DNA from: Butyriboletus loyo
Taxonomy: Eukaryota; Basidiomycota; Agaricomycetes; Boletales; Boletaceae
Assembly: GCA_038093515.1 (NCBI GenBank)
Contig: JBBPSI010000142.1
Coordinates: 1 to 64,000, forward strand
DNA length: 64,000 nt
Reading direction: 5' to 3'
The notes beneath the pieces were generated by a model that worked only from the letters and a program-made list of their open reading frames with translations, searched no databases and had not been told where the DNA came from. Both the position numbers and the translations under genes were made by a program. Shown piece by piece: positions 49,970 through 61,803 of the stretch. How positions within the stretch are numbered: position 1 is the first letter of the stretch; every line of letters starts with the position of its first letter.

Positions 49970-52822
49970 TTACCGAGCGCCTGAACGCGACTCCGTTTCC
50001 ACGTCGGTATGTTCTGCACACCCCGTCTGTGCCTCCATCTCCGCCTCCGGAATCTGTCAGTCAAATCATTTTCCATCAGTACGTGTCCCTCCGGCAACAC
50101 GACATAGCTACATAGCTACTTGGGACGCAGAACTCACCGGCATGCGGAGGATGTAACCTACGAGCATCGTACACGTCGCAACGACGAAGACAGTGCGGAG
50201 GCTCACCGAGTACGCGTCCCGTGCGGCGCGCTGGAGGTCTGGGGGAAGCGATCTCACCAGACTGAGCGATCGTGTGATCTCTGAAATGATCTTCGTTTTT
50301 TTGTTTTTTGTTTTTCATTTTTGTTGTCCGTCATTCGCGATCATGATCGTCAAGGGCCAGTGGAATCGAACGAAAGCATCAGTCAAAGGTCGCATGTGTC
50401 ACATACACGGGAAAACGAAAGCGAAAGCTCACCTGCTCCGCGCCGGGGCCGTGTATACGCCGACGTAGTTCGGCGTCGAGCTGGGACTGGAAGATGGCAG
50501 AGGCGATGGCAACGCTAGATACTTGTCCTAAGTGTGAGAATGGCATACATAAAACGTGAAAATCCATTCTCCGAGTGATTCAAGCTAACAGTATTCACCG
50601 AGTGCCCTAGAGAGCTGTGCAACCGCCGTCCCAAAGGGTATCGAAGACTCTGCGAACACGAAGACGTTGAATTCAGGTTTTCTATGCGACAAACGCGCAC
50701 CCGCTAACGTACCCGGCAAGTGCGCCTGTATTGCGACTAGACGAGGAATCCAATAGACAAAGCCCATGAGGACACGATCACCGAAAGGGGATGGAAAGAA
50801 TTACATACTTATCGCCGTCACAAACACGATTGCGTTCCCCAAGCCGATTGGAAAAATACTCAGCCACTTTAGAATGAACCCCGAATCCTCTCGCATGAAG
50901 ATGATGGGAACGAGGCCGCAGAGTGGAAGGATACCAAAGACGAGGTTGAGCGTCGTGTATTTACCCGTTCTATGAATCCACCAGCTGTGTGTAGCACCTG
51001 GGAATCAGCTACTGGGAAGAAAGAAAAGGCTATAGCGTACCCTGACACAAACGAGCCTAAACCCATTCCAATGCTATGTGGAAGCAAGTGGAGCCCTGCA
51101 TGCACCAAAACAGGAGTCGTTAATGGCGGACACGGTAATGGGGTCACAGTGAACATACCAGAAATTGATGCACTATCCAAAGACACCGTTTGAAACCACA
51201 TCGGGATAAAGTACATGATAGAAAAGTTGCAAACCGCGGTAAAATAGGTACTCAAGGTCACAAGGATGGGTACTTTCTCTCTTAAGAGGGAGGGCGGCAG
51301 AATTGGTTCCACAGCTATGTAAGATTCGATCACAAGAAGAAGTCCCAAGAAAAGAAGGGAAAGTGTTAGCGGAATGATGACCCGTCTGTCCGTCCACTAC
51401 GAAGGGTCGTAAAGTCGAGGGATCGCGGATAACATAGGAAATGACTCACAGGAAGATCTTCATTGTATTTCGTGCTGAGCCAAGTAAGTGTCGATCCAAT
51501 CTAGCGCGAGATAAGTCACGCGGCCATGAATGAAACGCACGTGGTGACCCTACCGTCAAAAAGAGCGCAAACAAGCCTCCAAAGTCGATTCTGGAGAGAA
51601 CCTCCTTTATACCTTGACCTTGACCCTGCAGAACTTTAATATCTGCGTATACCAACAATGACGAACGCGAGATACTCACTGGTGTCACATAACGCAATGT
51701 GTTCGTGATGACGATCAACACGAAGACAAAAAGCGGCACTTGACATAAAAACGCGCTGCGCCATCCAAATCTCCAACACAGTGAGCCTAGCAAACAACGA
51801 TCCAACGCCCAACAACGAGGAATGACTTACGAATCATTCAAAAAACCACCAATGGGTCCACCAAGGCCTAATCCAATCTAGCATAGGGGTCAGAGAAGAG
51901 TATCGTACCCATGGCTGAACGAATCGCTCACGGCTAGAGCGAGATTGCATAACGCTTGAGGTAACCCGCGTTCCTGGACTGTGGTAAATGTCAGAATGCG
52001 AAAAGATGGACCATGAACGCACTCGGATACTGTACATGTCAGCCGATGCGATCCTTGATTCACGTGACTGAGCAAGTCATGGTCGCTCACGAGAACACGC
52101 ACTTACATGGCAAGCAACTGGAGAGCTCCCCCGCCTATTCCAGCTATCTGGATGACCCATCAAAGCTTGTATCGATAGGGAAGACGAGAGGCAGGAAAAT
52201 CTACGTACGAATCGCGCGACTGTCAGTTCGAGCATACCTCTGGAGACCCCACAGAGCAAGGTGCCGAGAGCAGTCGCAAATAAGGCAATTTGGCACGCCG
52301 CCCGCCTGCCGAGGATGATAGATAGCCGTCCATAAAGAGGCGTGAAGGTGCAGATCGAGAGAAGATATCTGAGAAGGCATGTATATGAGCAACGAGAGGC
52401 CTAAAACGTGAAGCCATACGTAGTGCCTATCCAACTAGCTTGGTTTGATTCCTTGAATTCTGATGTGATCGAGGGTAGCACTATCAACAGTACTCATTAG
52501 AGGCAAACGAGTTCCCGACTTCGTGAGGTATCTCACGCGTGGCCACCATCGTTACTAGAGGATATTTTGAACGATTAAAGGGTGGTCATTGTTAAAGCTC
52601 TGAGTGGCATACAGTTCAAATTCTGATTTCTGTGAGTGACACCACGTTGGACCTCGAACGAAACTAACTCACACACAAAAACGTCCCGGCACACAAAGCC
52701 ACCAAGATACAGTGTCTAGTCGATCGGGAGACCTCATGACATTCTAGAGGGGCATCTTTACTAGCCTTGGCCTTTACAAGTAGCGGACTACGCTCGGCAT
52801 CATCGTCGCGACTCGTGGACAT
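49970..52822 (-). CDS. MFS transporter, copy C (VBA/DHA2-like)
   Basis: Third member of the transporter family, more diverged from A and B, placed between AFR2 and AFR3. Same exon plan and landmarks: MSTSRDDDAERSPLL, RHCILVALCAGTFL, tiny exon TMVAT, LPSITSEFKESNQASWIG, GGPIGGFLNDS, FGWRSAFLCQVPLFVFV, VLSRIDFGGLFALFL, LPPSLLREKVPILVTLS, CNFSIMYFIPMWFQTV, GLHLLPHSIGMGLGS, FGTAVAQLSRALG, SLSLVRSLPPDLQRAARD, and a last exon IPEAEMEAQTGCAEHTDVE to TAA at 49970. An upstream in-frame ATG at 52849 would add nine residues. It converges on AFR2 and has the same direction as AFR3, which makes it a candidate exporter for the locus; substrate unknown. Confidence 0.85.
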
Positions 52823-52849
52823 GATCAGATCGTCTGGTGACCTTTTCAA

Positions 52850-53510
52850 CAGCGAATGCTCGAGTCTTTATGAGAGAGAGAGATGGAGGGAAGTGCTGAA
52901 CGTGGAAAACGCATTGCTTTAGGATTAATAAGTTGAACGAAGCTTTGACTGCCCGGTTGGGCCGGTTCAGTAATCGGTTCACTGGAATGATTACGGCGTC
53001 ACCTGAGTCACCGGCCAAAATGGGTGCTCAGGGTGTTCCGCTGCTGGTGGTAAGTTACCACGATGGCCCCGTGGACTTGAGATTGCCACTGTATGAGTTA
53101 GGGGGGGAGACTTGATCTTGACTCGGGGAGTGGACTGAGCCCAGATTGATATCTCGAACTGGCAATCACAGATCTTCGGAGATGCCAAACGATGACCTAC
53201 CGCCAGTTCATTTGAAGACGGTAGTTTAACTTGCCATTAGTTTGATTTTCACACTGCAGGAACAATCAAAACGCGCCCGACCATTTGTTCAACTGGCAAG
53301 TCGGTTTAATCCGGGTTTTTGTCAAGTCGGCGGTGACCGAGGCATACCATATCTAGTAGGAGCCGCTGGGAACAGAGTTGTCGTGCTTCAAGCTTGCACC
53401 TAACTAGATATTAACCAACAAACTCGAAGAGGCGTACAAGCACAGCGAGAACAACTTACCGAACACAAGTATTATCACGTGTACAATAAGTATTCAAGAC
53501 ATGTTCATTC
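52850..53510. other. Intergenic; MFS copy C upstream region
   Basis: No gene. 53060-53170 resembles the flank of MFS copy A at 27.9-28.0 kb (both contain a frame reading VDL-K/R-LPLYE), so this upstream block was duplicated together with the transporter. Confidence 0.45.
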
Positions 53511-53514
53511 CTTC

Positions 53515-53800
53515 ATTCACGGCAATGTTCATTCTGATTCGACCTATCGGAAATTGAAAATCGGAACTTACACATTGCCGGCCCTAGTCGAGTCGGCGTC
53601 GGAAGAAATACAGCGAGATGCGTACCAGCATTTACAAAGTCCGACTGTGCTTGGGGCCTCCGCGGCGAGGTAGCTGCAACATGTTCCGGCTGACCGTCAA
53701 CCTTGATGGGTGATGTTCATTCGGGGACATCAGTATAAAACGAAGAGTAAGAGACAAGCCAGCTGAGGGATTCTTTATCCACACCCGGAACGCTCAAGTG
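53515..53800 (-). pseudogene. SDR relic, 3' part
   Basis: Antisense relative of the last four exons of the SDR gene at 35.6 kb. Reading minus, 53790-53758 matches the exon with MDKESLSW (the block CCAGCTGAGGGATTCTTTAT is shared). 53720-53640 matches the exon with KVDGQPEH. 53580-53515 matches the region of the 8-base exon and its introns (AATCGGAACTTACACATTGCC shared almost completely). Parts of each exon are deleted, so no protein can be made. It lies 220 bases past the stop of AFR3. Confidence 0.75.
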
Positions 53801-54017
53801 CATGTCCGTAATGATTTCTACTAGTCACACAAGGCCGACAATGACGTGAAAGACGAATAAACGTGGGGATAATCCTCAACGAATGTCGACTCGTCGTAAT
53901 GCCTTCTCGAGTCTATTATTTGAATGTCATCACATACGCTAGTCTTACAAAAACGACCCCCAAGTTCACTGCTCAAAATGTATCGTATATCCCGGATGTA
54001 TCGCGTCGAGCGTCACT

Positions 54018-57000
54018 TCAGAAGGAACCTTTCGAAATCCAGTACCCCACCCACGCATCTGCCTCAACCTCACCAATCGCCCGCATGTTCGCCATCGTCG
54101 CACTCACTTGCTGAATCTTGGTGGTACTAAAGTTCGTCATCCCCGCTGCCTCCGTGGTACCAATCCCCAAACTCCGTATGGCCTGGTCTCCCAGTGCCAA
54201 CGCGCGGAAGAACTCGAGTAGCTTGATTGCCGGCTGTGTCGGACAACGTTCGCCACGTTAGCGACGATCTAATATGGCCACTGAGCAGCGTCTCAATCTC
54301 AATCTACTCACAATCTTCACCAAGTCATCCTCCGAGGCGTGCTCCGCCTTCTTCTCCAACAATGCAAACCAATCCCCAAATGGAACGATCGGGAGAACAT
54401 CGCTTCCTAGTGCCTTTCGCTTGATGATGGAGCGCCGCACGAAACCAATAATCTCTGCCCAAGGCGCACTGCGAGGGTTGACGATGTTGAGCGCGGGTGG
54501 TGGTGCCTCCTTGCCAAACGCCGTCTCCAAAATGGTAGAGGCCACTTCTTCCTCGCGCAGCCACGACACGACCTACATCGTCATCAGCACCCACCATCAT
54601 CAACGCGTACGACCTATCATGTCACTCACACCGGAGGCCACTGGGAGCGCACCGAGGGCAATGCTTGATTTGACAAGGATCGGGAACCAATCCGTCGTGG
54701 CCCAAGATCCACCATGTCCACCAGCAATTTGTCCAATGCGAAAGGAGGTCGCATGTAAGCCACTCTTCACGATGATCTACCAATCCGTGTCAGCACCGGT
54801 CGTCTGATTAGTTATCGCGTCAAGGCTCACCCGTTCCGTGGTGTATTTGCTCTCTCCATAACCTGCCCCGACAGCAACAGAAGGATCAAGTTGGACTTCC
54901 TCTGGGAAGGGACCGTTGAAGTTATCCCAAGACTGGGCAGATCCAATCGAAGAAGTGAACAAGAAGCGGACGTTCTGATTCTGTGCTGAATCTAGCCCGA
55001 GGTCAACCAGATTCCGCGATGACCGAATGTTGTCTCCAAAGGAAGATATGGCCAAATTAAAGTCGAGCCGCCACGCGTTGTGTATGATCAACGTGACGCA
55101 ATTCCGGATCTGCAAAGGATACGTCAACGGGTGTATCTTTGGCAGAACCAATGGTCGACCCTACCTCTTCATACCGAGCTGGAGACAATCCACATTTCTC
55201 AAGAGACGTGTCGGCTTCAACGTACACAAGCTTGTCCGAGTTCAGCAACTCGATCGCAAGTCCCCTGTCTTTGAAGGCCGACTTTTGTCGTTCCTGGATT
55301 GATTTTGTAGAAGACGGACGATTGAAAGCGAAGATGCGCTGGACTGCACGACTTTTGAGAAGCTCCGAGAGCAAGAAAGATCCCAGACCACCCGTAGTTC
55401 CAGTGACCAGTACAACCGCAGGCTCGATTGATTGGCTGCTCGCCAACACACCATCAACAGGCCCGTCTAACCCGATGGAGTATTTCTCGATCATGGCATT
55501 GATGGCTTGCTTATGTTGCTGTATGAAATCTACCGCCTGTCCAGCACCGTTATCGTTGACGAGGGAGGCGATATGCGAACTGAGCAGTTGAACGGTCGGG
55601 TTTTCAAATATGATGTTGGGAGGGATGTGGGTAGCAGCCTTCTTGATCTCTGGGTCTGACGATTTTCGCAGAGCACCCAATATCCGATTTCGAAGATATG
55701 TGGCGCTCAAACTATGAGAAACAAAATACATGGTGTGAGCAACATCTTCGACTTCGTTATCTCACCAGACCGCGCACCTATCAAAGCCTTGAGCGAACAG
55801 GTCAGAGGAGGGATCAACGTGATCGTTGGGGCTGATGGAACGAGCATGTTCCAACAACCATTCTCCAACCGCTTCGCTAGTCCACGCTGATGGGCTTGCC
55901 AAGCCACTCGGAGCCTCCAAACTTGCTTCGACAGTATCATACCTTGGGAGGATCTGATATGTACGTCTGCACACACGTGATGCATGACTCACAATGCGTT
56001 GATTTCTGCTTCGTAGGCATTGAGAGTTGCTTTGCGCTGGACAGTACCCTTGGGAGCACGTAACATAGGCTTGTCATTGCTCGTAATCAGAATCATCTCC
56101 TTGAATATACGACTAAATGCCGGAGACTGCTTGTTGGCCTCGTCAATCATAGGCCTTTTTTCACTTCGGTCAACAAGCTTGCCCGGTCATAGATGAAGCA
56201 CATACCAGATTTGATTCCTAAACTCGGCCACGGATTTCTCGTTGGTGACATCGATAGCGTATTCCGGGCGAGGCTCGATGAGGATGCCAACTTGGTTTCG
56301 CTCCCGTCCGAACATGACGATACCCTGCGCTAGCGGGGAACCCGCAATGATGCTCTCCATTGGAGCAGGAACCGTCTTCTCTCCAGACGCAAGAATGATC
56401 ACATCATCGGCCCTTCCAACACTGTCATCGGGGAACGTGAGCATGATTGTGCAGACTAATTGGGCTACTTACATCTTCCACAAGTCCTTGGTTGGATGCT
56501 TCGCGAAGACATCTGCCGTGGCATACCCCTTCACATCGGGCAGATTCTCTACCGCCATCTGGTGGCCTTCAGTCGACTGATCCAGATTTGTTAGCATTGC
56601 TCAAAACCACTACAGCGTGAAAAATCTCATACCAAGATTTGCAACTCGAATGTATCGTCTCCCTGTGGAGCCCACCTGATTTTCAGGTCATCTGGGAAAC
56701 GCATCCACATCCAATCACCGTCAACGATATCTTGCTTGTTAGGCATTCCAAGGGGGACTCCAAATTCTGTGCCGCCATAACCGCTGGCGATTTTTACCCC
56801 GGCAGCCCACAACTGCTCACCAACCTTGGCAGGTAGAGGACCACCACCAAAGGTCTAGAGACGCTGAGCTAGAGAAAAGGTATATATTACATTAGATTCC
56901 ACGTACCACCTCTTTTAATTTCTTCAGGATCTCGATAGCTTCCTCTGACTCTGCCATCTGTTCAAGAAAAGTCGGGACCGTCATGAGGGAGTTAGACTCG

Positions 57001-57965
57001 ATCTTCTTGAGGCATTCAATCATGTTGTCGCTTGTCGGTATCACTGGCTGGGCAAGTGGATCGTTCTCCGTACGTGGGGGATAAACCACACTAGAAACAA
57101 GGCACGCAATTGGTGCATAAAGCTCGACGACGAGACCGTAGATATGGAATGGGGGCAGCACCATGGAAGCCACCCGACGCGGGGGAGGAAATTCAACATA
57201 TGAACGGATAGAGGCTACAGACAATCAGCAGGGAATACCGTCAAGCGGTGTAAGGTAACATACGCTGTGCCATCCATTGGATTTGGATTCTGTGGCTGTG
57301 AACGATGGGTTTCGGAAATCCGGTGCTACCCGAGGAATGAATGCAGATGGCTGGAGAATCCAAGTCTGGACGTTTCAGCGGGGGAGTGTACGGAATAAAA
57401 GAATCAGCCGCGACCTCCTTCCCAAGCTTCGGAAAAGCATAACGCAGTGCAGGGAGTTCATAAACAGTCAGCTGGGCACCTTCATTTTCGCGGTGGATGC
57501 CATCGATAAGCCCTTTATGAGCGTGATGAAGCGTTACGATACGTGTGCAATTGGTTTTCTTCATCATATTCACAACGGCTGCAGCTGAATTCCTGGGCGA
57601 GACCGGGAATGGCTAATCCGGAGTGTGAGAACAGGGCGAAACAGAATATGGAGATGTGGACGTACAACCCATCCAGCGATTGATAGGCCGGTGACGATAG
57701 CATGGTACAACAATGTGTCCGTGTTAGCGATAACCATGACAAATTCTCCGTCTAGACCTTGACGGGAGGGACGAAGCGCATGGGCAATTCGATGAGCGGC
57801 TCGACCGAACTCGAGAAATGAGATTTCAGTCAGGGTGTCGGGAACGCTGTCATTCGCGTAAACGTAGATTGGAAAGGAGGCGTTTCTTTCCATATGGAAG
57901 TTGATCAAGTCAGGGAGCAGGAGCGAGTAATCAAGAGGAGGGAAGTGGAGAGCGGCAGAGGCCAT
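54018..57965 (-). CDS. NRPS-like adenylate-forming reductase AFR3
   Basis: Third adenylation-carrier-reductase gene, on the opposite strand, with the same exon plan and no disabling change found. Start MASAALHFPPLDYSLLLP at 57965, stop at 54018. Carrier motif DLFAQGFD then SLSATYLRNRI; reductase VTGTTGGLGSFLL and YGESK; adenylation GRADDVIILASGEK. It is clearly more diverged than AFR1 and AFR2 from each other, and the differences gather in the adenylation domain around positions that shape the acid pocket: FHIYGLVVELYAPIAC in place of FHAFGLLMGLYLPMSC, and KIASGYGGTEFGVPLGM in place of QIGSNYGGTEFGSPVAV. Hence it may use a different acid (inference). Its flanks on both sides resemble those of AFR2. 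Confidence 0.9.
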
Positions 57966-58028
57966 GCTTGGTGAAAGGCGCGGTTGGTTGGTTGGGATGA
58001 TTGATGAGTGACATGTTTGCCGCAAAGG

Positions 58029-58037
58029 CCTTTATAA
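58029..58037 (-). promoter_or_regulatory. AFR3 TATA box
   Basis: Reading toward the gene, TTATAAAGG lies about 65-70 bases upstream of the AFR3 ATG. The position equals that of the altered box before AFR2. Confidence 0.45.
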
Positions 58038-58039
58038 CT

Positions 58040-59475
58040 GAGTGCGCTGGTATTGAGTGGAGAAACCGGGCTGCTGGAAGGGGTAAATCGACCAGGCGAA
58101 TACTGTGCGGTCATTTGCGCAACGTCAGCCCGACCCCGGTACCTGTCTTAGCACTCGGGGAGTTAAGCTATCTCGGAGGCAATCCACAAGTATCACGGGG
58201 GAATCCCTAGTAGGGCTTGATGCGCCCATAGTCATAGCCCGAGAAAGGGAGCATTGCTCATCACATAACTTGGGGTGTAGGAACATTTCGGGTATTGGAT
58301 TCACCGGATGCCCGTTCATGGCCGCGGACGACCAACGGAAGTTGCATTACTACGATTACATCATCGACACGTAAATCCATTCATGTAGCTTGGATAATCG
58401 TTTCCCCAGCTCGGATTAGCACTTCTGAGACCGTACACAGCATAGTTATTCCTATTCTCCTCGGGATTGAATAAAACTTACCGGCTCTATCAGTCATAGA
58501 CAGTCGGACTCGTAATCCCTGTGCGCCCATATCGCAAGTGTCGTATTCGTGATTATCATGGTCATCCTCGTTGGGAATCACTGCCACCATCTCCAAGAAG
58601 GCTGGTTAGAGTAACCATGGTCTGTCGCCCAGCTCCCAGCAGTACTTGGTGGTCTGAAGGCCTTTCGGCTGCTAATCTCACCTATCTCGACGTTTTCCGG
58701 CCGCACCCATCGCCATCATAAACATCACACGTTTTGGCGCTCAGCGGGCACGTTCGGATGAAGTCAAGAGGAGACAAACGTCCTCTTCGAAGCAGGTCCG
58801 CGAACTCTATACCCCAATGTTTTCTTTCCGACTGGTGCGTTTCCAATCTCTGATCTTGCAGCGTTAATTATGGCCCTCGCAGACATGGATTCATCTCCTA
58901 GACTTGAACCCCGTCGATCATTTGCACGCCCAAGTCTTCCGCCGCTGCAAAGGATCGTTTCCTGGCTCGCAAGGTATCGACAGCATTCAAACATCTTCGC
59001 CGGAGATCATCAGTTCGATCCAAGCTTCGGTGGCGCATCTTGGTCGTACACTCTTCTAGAACCATTCTGGTGGGGAAACAGACTATTAGGAGTCGGAGAC
59101 AAGTCCGTAGACGCCCTCTTCACCAGAAGATTCGGTGCCGATGGCACTGATTTTTGGGAGCGCATATCTCACGTAAACCGAGTTCGCGCTAGCGTCACAT
59201 GTCCCCCAGAATCTATAAACAATGTACGGATGGTATCGCACTGAAGAAATGAAACCACCAACGATCGAGTGAAAACGGGCAAGCGTGAGCAACTGGTGGG
59301 TACGCAGAGAAGAGGTTCGGAAGGGGGATCATCATCGTACAACAAAATTGAACAGGGAGGTGAATACCACAGCATCACCTACGACATCCAAGCACAAGTA
59401 CAAAAAAATGATGAAACGGTTTTAAAATGAACGCAATAAATGTTTTCCACAAATACAAGAATGCTTGGTGCATCC
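58040..59475. other. Intergenic; one weak open frame
   Basis: The first 200 bases are the AFR2/AFR3-type promoter. A plus frame at 58870-59244 (124 codons, MALADMDSSPRLEPRRSF, with FWWGNRLLGVGDKS) has mixed composition and could be a small gene, but it has no recognised family and no in-phase neighbouring exon. 59250-59475 is the 3' flank of the carrier gene. Confidence 0.35.
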
Positions 59476-61803
59476 TCACAACGTGCCCCGTTTCCAGTCC
59501 ACCGAACGCTTCAACTGTTCCAGTGTCAGAAAAATGAGAATCGTCGTAGGCTGGAGACGTGTCCATGCGGGGAGCCAGCCCTTGAACATAAACATCGGGC
59601 CCTCATTCGCGAGCGATGCTCGGATTACGCCGAGTGTCGACTGCATGCAGGTGGAGAACATATGGTCAGAGCGTCAGGGAACATAGACACAAAACGTACG
59701 CTAGATCCAGGTCCGCTCGCGTTCATGATGCGGCTCTTCAGGACGTCAGCAGGTGAACAGACGGTCGTAGCTATCGTTCCCTGTCACATCCACCTCGTCA
59801 ACACCTCAATCAATAAGGAACTGATCAAGGAACATACGGCAGCGAAACTGGCAGTAAAGTGGCAGAAGATGTTGTCCTCAAAGTAGGGTGTCTTCAAAAG
59901 CTCAGACTTGAAGAAGTCATACCTTGGTGCTGGGTTAGAGACGGGTCACATTTCGAAGCAGGACGATACTCACGAGGCGAGTTGACTCGAGTTCATCAAT
60001 ACGCTTCGGAAGACATTCGGGCCAACACCACGGACGAGTGATGCAGGGCCTTCTTCGCGAACCATCTACACGAGCCAGGAGCGCATATCGGAACCATCCC
60101 ACACGAGTAGCCAGCACACCGACAAACAGAGAAACGGGAAAAAGGTTAGCATTCCGTCAAGTCTCTCCAAGTGAAAGGAAATGTGATAAAATATGAAGCA
60201 AGGGAAAAGACAATAGGTTCGGAAGCCCATGACGCAATCCGGGTGTCCGTAGCCGACCGATAACAGTATCTTGATGGACAAGTCTTGTTAGCTTGGTGAA
60301 GATCACGCCGCTTTCAGTTCCAGTCTGTGAGTGTTAAATCTCCCAGACATGACGGTGCCAGTCACAACGACCGCCAGTAATAGTCGACCGGGGAGTGGAA
60401 AGTGGAAAAAGTAGAGATGCATAACCAAGGCCATCACGTCACGGCACGAGATAGGGCCCAGAAACTGAGGGAATAGAACGGACTTCTTCCCGCAGTTGTG
60501 CGGCGCGATGCGGAGGTAACACGAATAGGACGACGATGCGTTACGTGGGGACGAGCTGGATAAGCGATACCCGCTGAATATAAAAGCAATATTTCCCCTA
60601 ACGTTTTGCTCCTCCATGCCTTCCGCCATCTTTGATTCTCTCGCAGTGGCTCGTACGTTCTCTCTTGCTGGTCGGCATCGATACCGATGTCGCCTTCTAC
60701 GGGGTCGATTGCCATAGAGGACATTTCCAGGCCGGGCCTGAAAGATGTGTCCGCGCGATGGTGTTTGAATGAAGAATGCAAATGCCGAGGGTGCATGTGG
60801 CCAATGACGTGTGGATAGACGGAGTAATGGACTGCCTAGCACGGAATGGACCTATCCCAGGGGTATTCGTGAAGCATGTTTACTCCGGATTCCGAATGGC
60901 CGGTATCTTTCGGAACAACACGGACACGGACGTTGCAAATTCACAGAAGAAAATGCGTCCGTGCCATGCCCCCCGCACGCGAATGAAAACACGAAGAAGA
61001 AACGGAAGGTGACAAGAATGCAAGGGAAGAAACGATGAAATACAAAAAACCACTTACACGGAAGAGCGCATCGAAGCAATGCTTGTAGTTGAAGCGTTTC
61101 TCAGGAGGTTTGGCAAAGTCTCCTTGGAGGCGAACCTATATGAATAGCAAATGAAGCGTGTGGGCACAAAGACACGGAAAAGAAGCAAGCGTGAGAATGC
61201 GATCACATGACGCGGAATGAAAAGGAACGCGTGAGGGCATGTGATATTGAGTAGATGGGGAATACACACCATGACGACCTCTGTAGGAGGGTTGAAATGA
61301 GGGAGAAAGCACGTAGAAGGGGGTACGCGGGACACATACCACCAGGGTTACCGACCACACCAGCAATGCTACCAGCTACAAGGACAGGTCAAGGCAATGT
61401 CGTAAGGTTTGTCGGGGCGTAACGTACCCATAACACCAGCACCAGCCAAAACCCAAGGGGGAGACTGTGGGTTTGCACCAAGGATCTTTTTGCTCTCGTC
61501 GTATGCCCAGAAGCGACAGAGACTGTAGCTCATCTGCCGCATCCAAGTACCTGTAATACCATCAAAAAGACCTCTGAAACCAGCTGTTCTGACGGTCTTC
61601 TTTATGGACTCGATCATGCGTTTATCGCCTGAGGCTTGTAAACGGACTTTGGTGAGATCGAGGGGGTGGGTAATGGATGCAGCGATGGTCGCTGCGAGAC
61701 CGCCAAGATAGAAGGGGTATGGCTGTTTCTTCTTGGCTGGGGAAGGTGCAGGGATAGGAATGGCATTGGCGACAGGTTGTGGGGGGAGTGTGGGGGCTGC
61801 CAT
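59476..61803 (-). CDS. DIC1: Mitochondrial dicarboxylate carrier, 308 aa
   Basis: Exchanges malate/succinate for phosphate across the inner mitochondrial membrane. Eight exons in phase: 61803-61428, 61375-61340, 61280-61270 (11 bases), 61135-61058, 60065-59971, 59922-59838, 59780-59700, 59640-59476. Three carrier repeats are visible: HPLDLTKVRLQASGDK (first P-x-D/E-x2-K/R signature), GNPGEVVMVRLQGD (second, with the tiny exon coding EVVM) and CSPADVLKSRIM (third). Family-typical segments include SYSLCRFWAYDESKK, RGVGPNVFR, and FMFKGWLPAWTRLQPTTILI near the end. A Pro/Lys-rich leader of about 30 residues precedes the first helix. The intron between exons 4 and 5 is 992 bases, far longer than any other in the window. 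Complete and probably functional; isolated from the metabolite locus. Confidence 0.92.

Noticed and set aside
60303..60842. 179-codon minus frame in the long intron of the carrier gene
   Set aside because: Basic, His/Arg/Ser-rich, overlapping other frames, no domain, and inside a well-supported intron.
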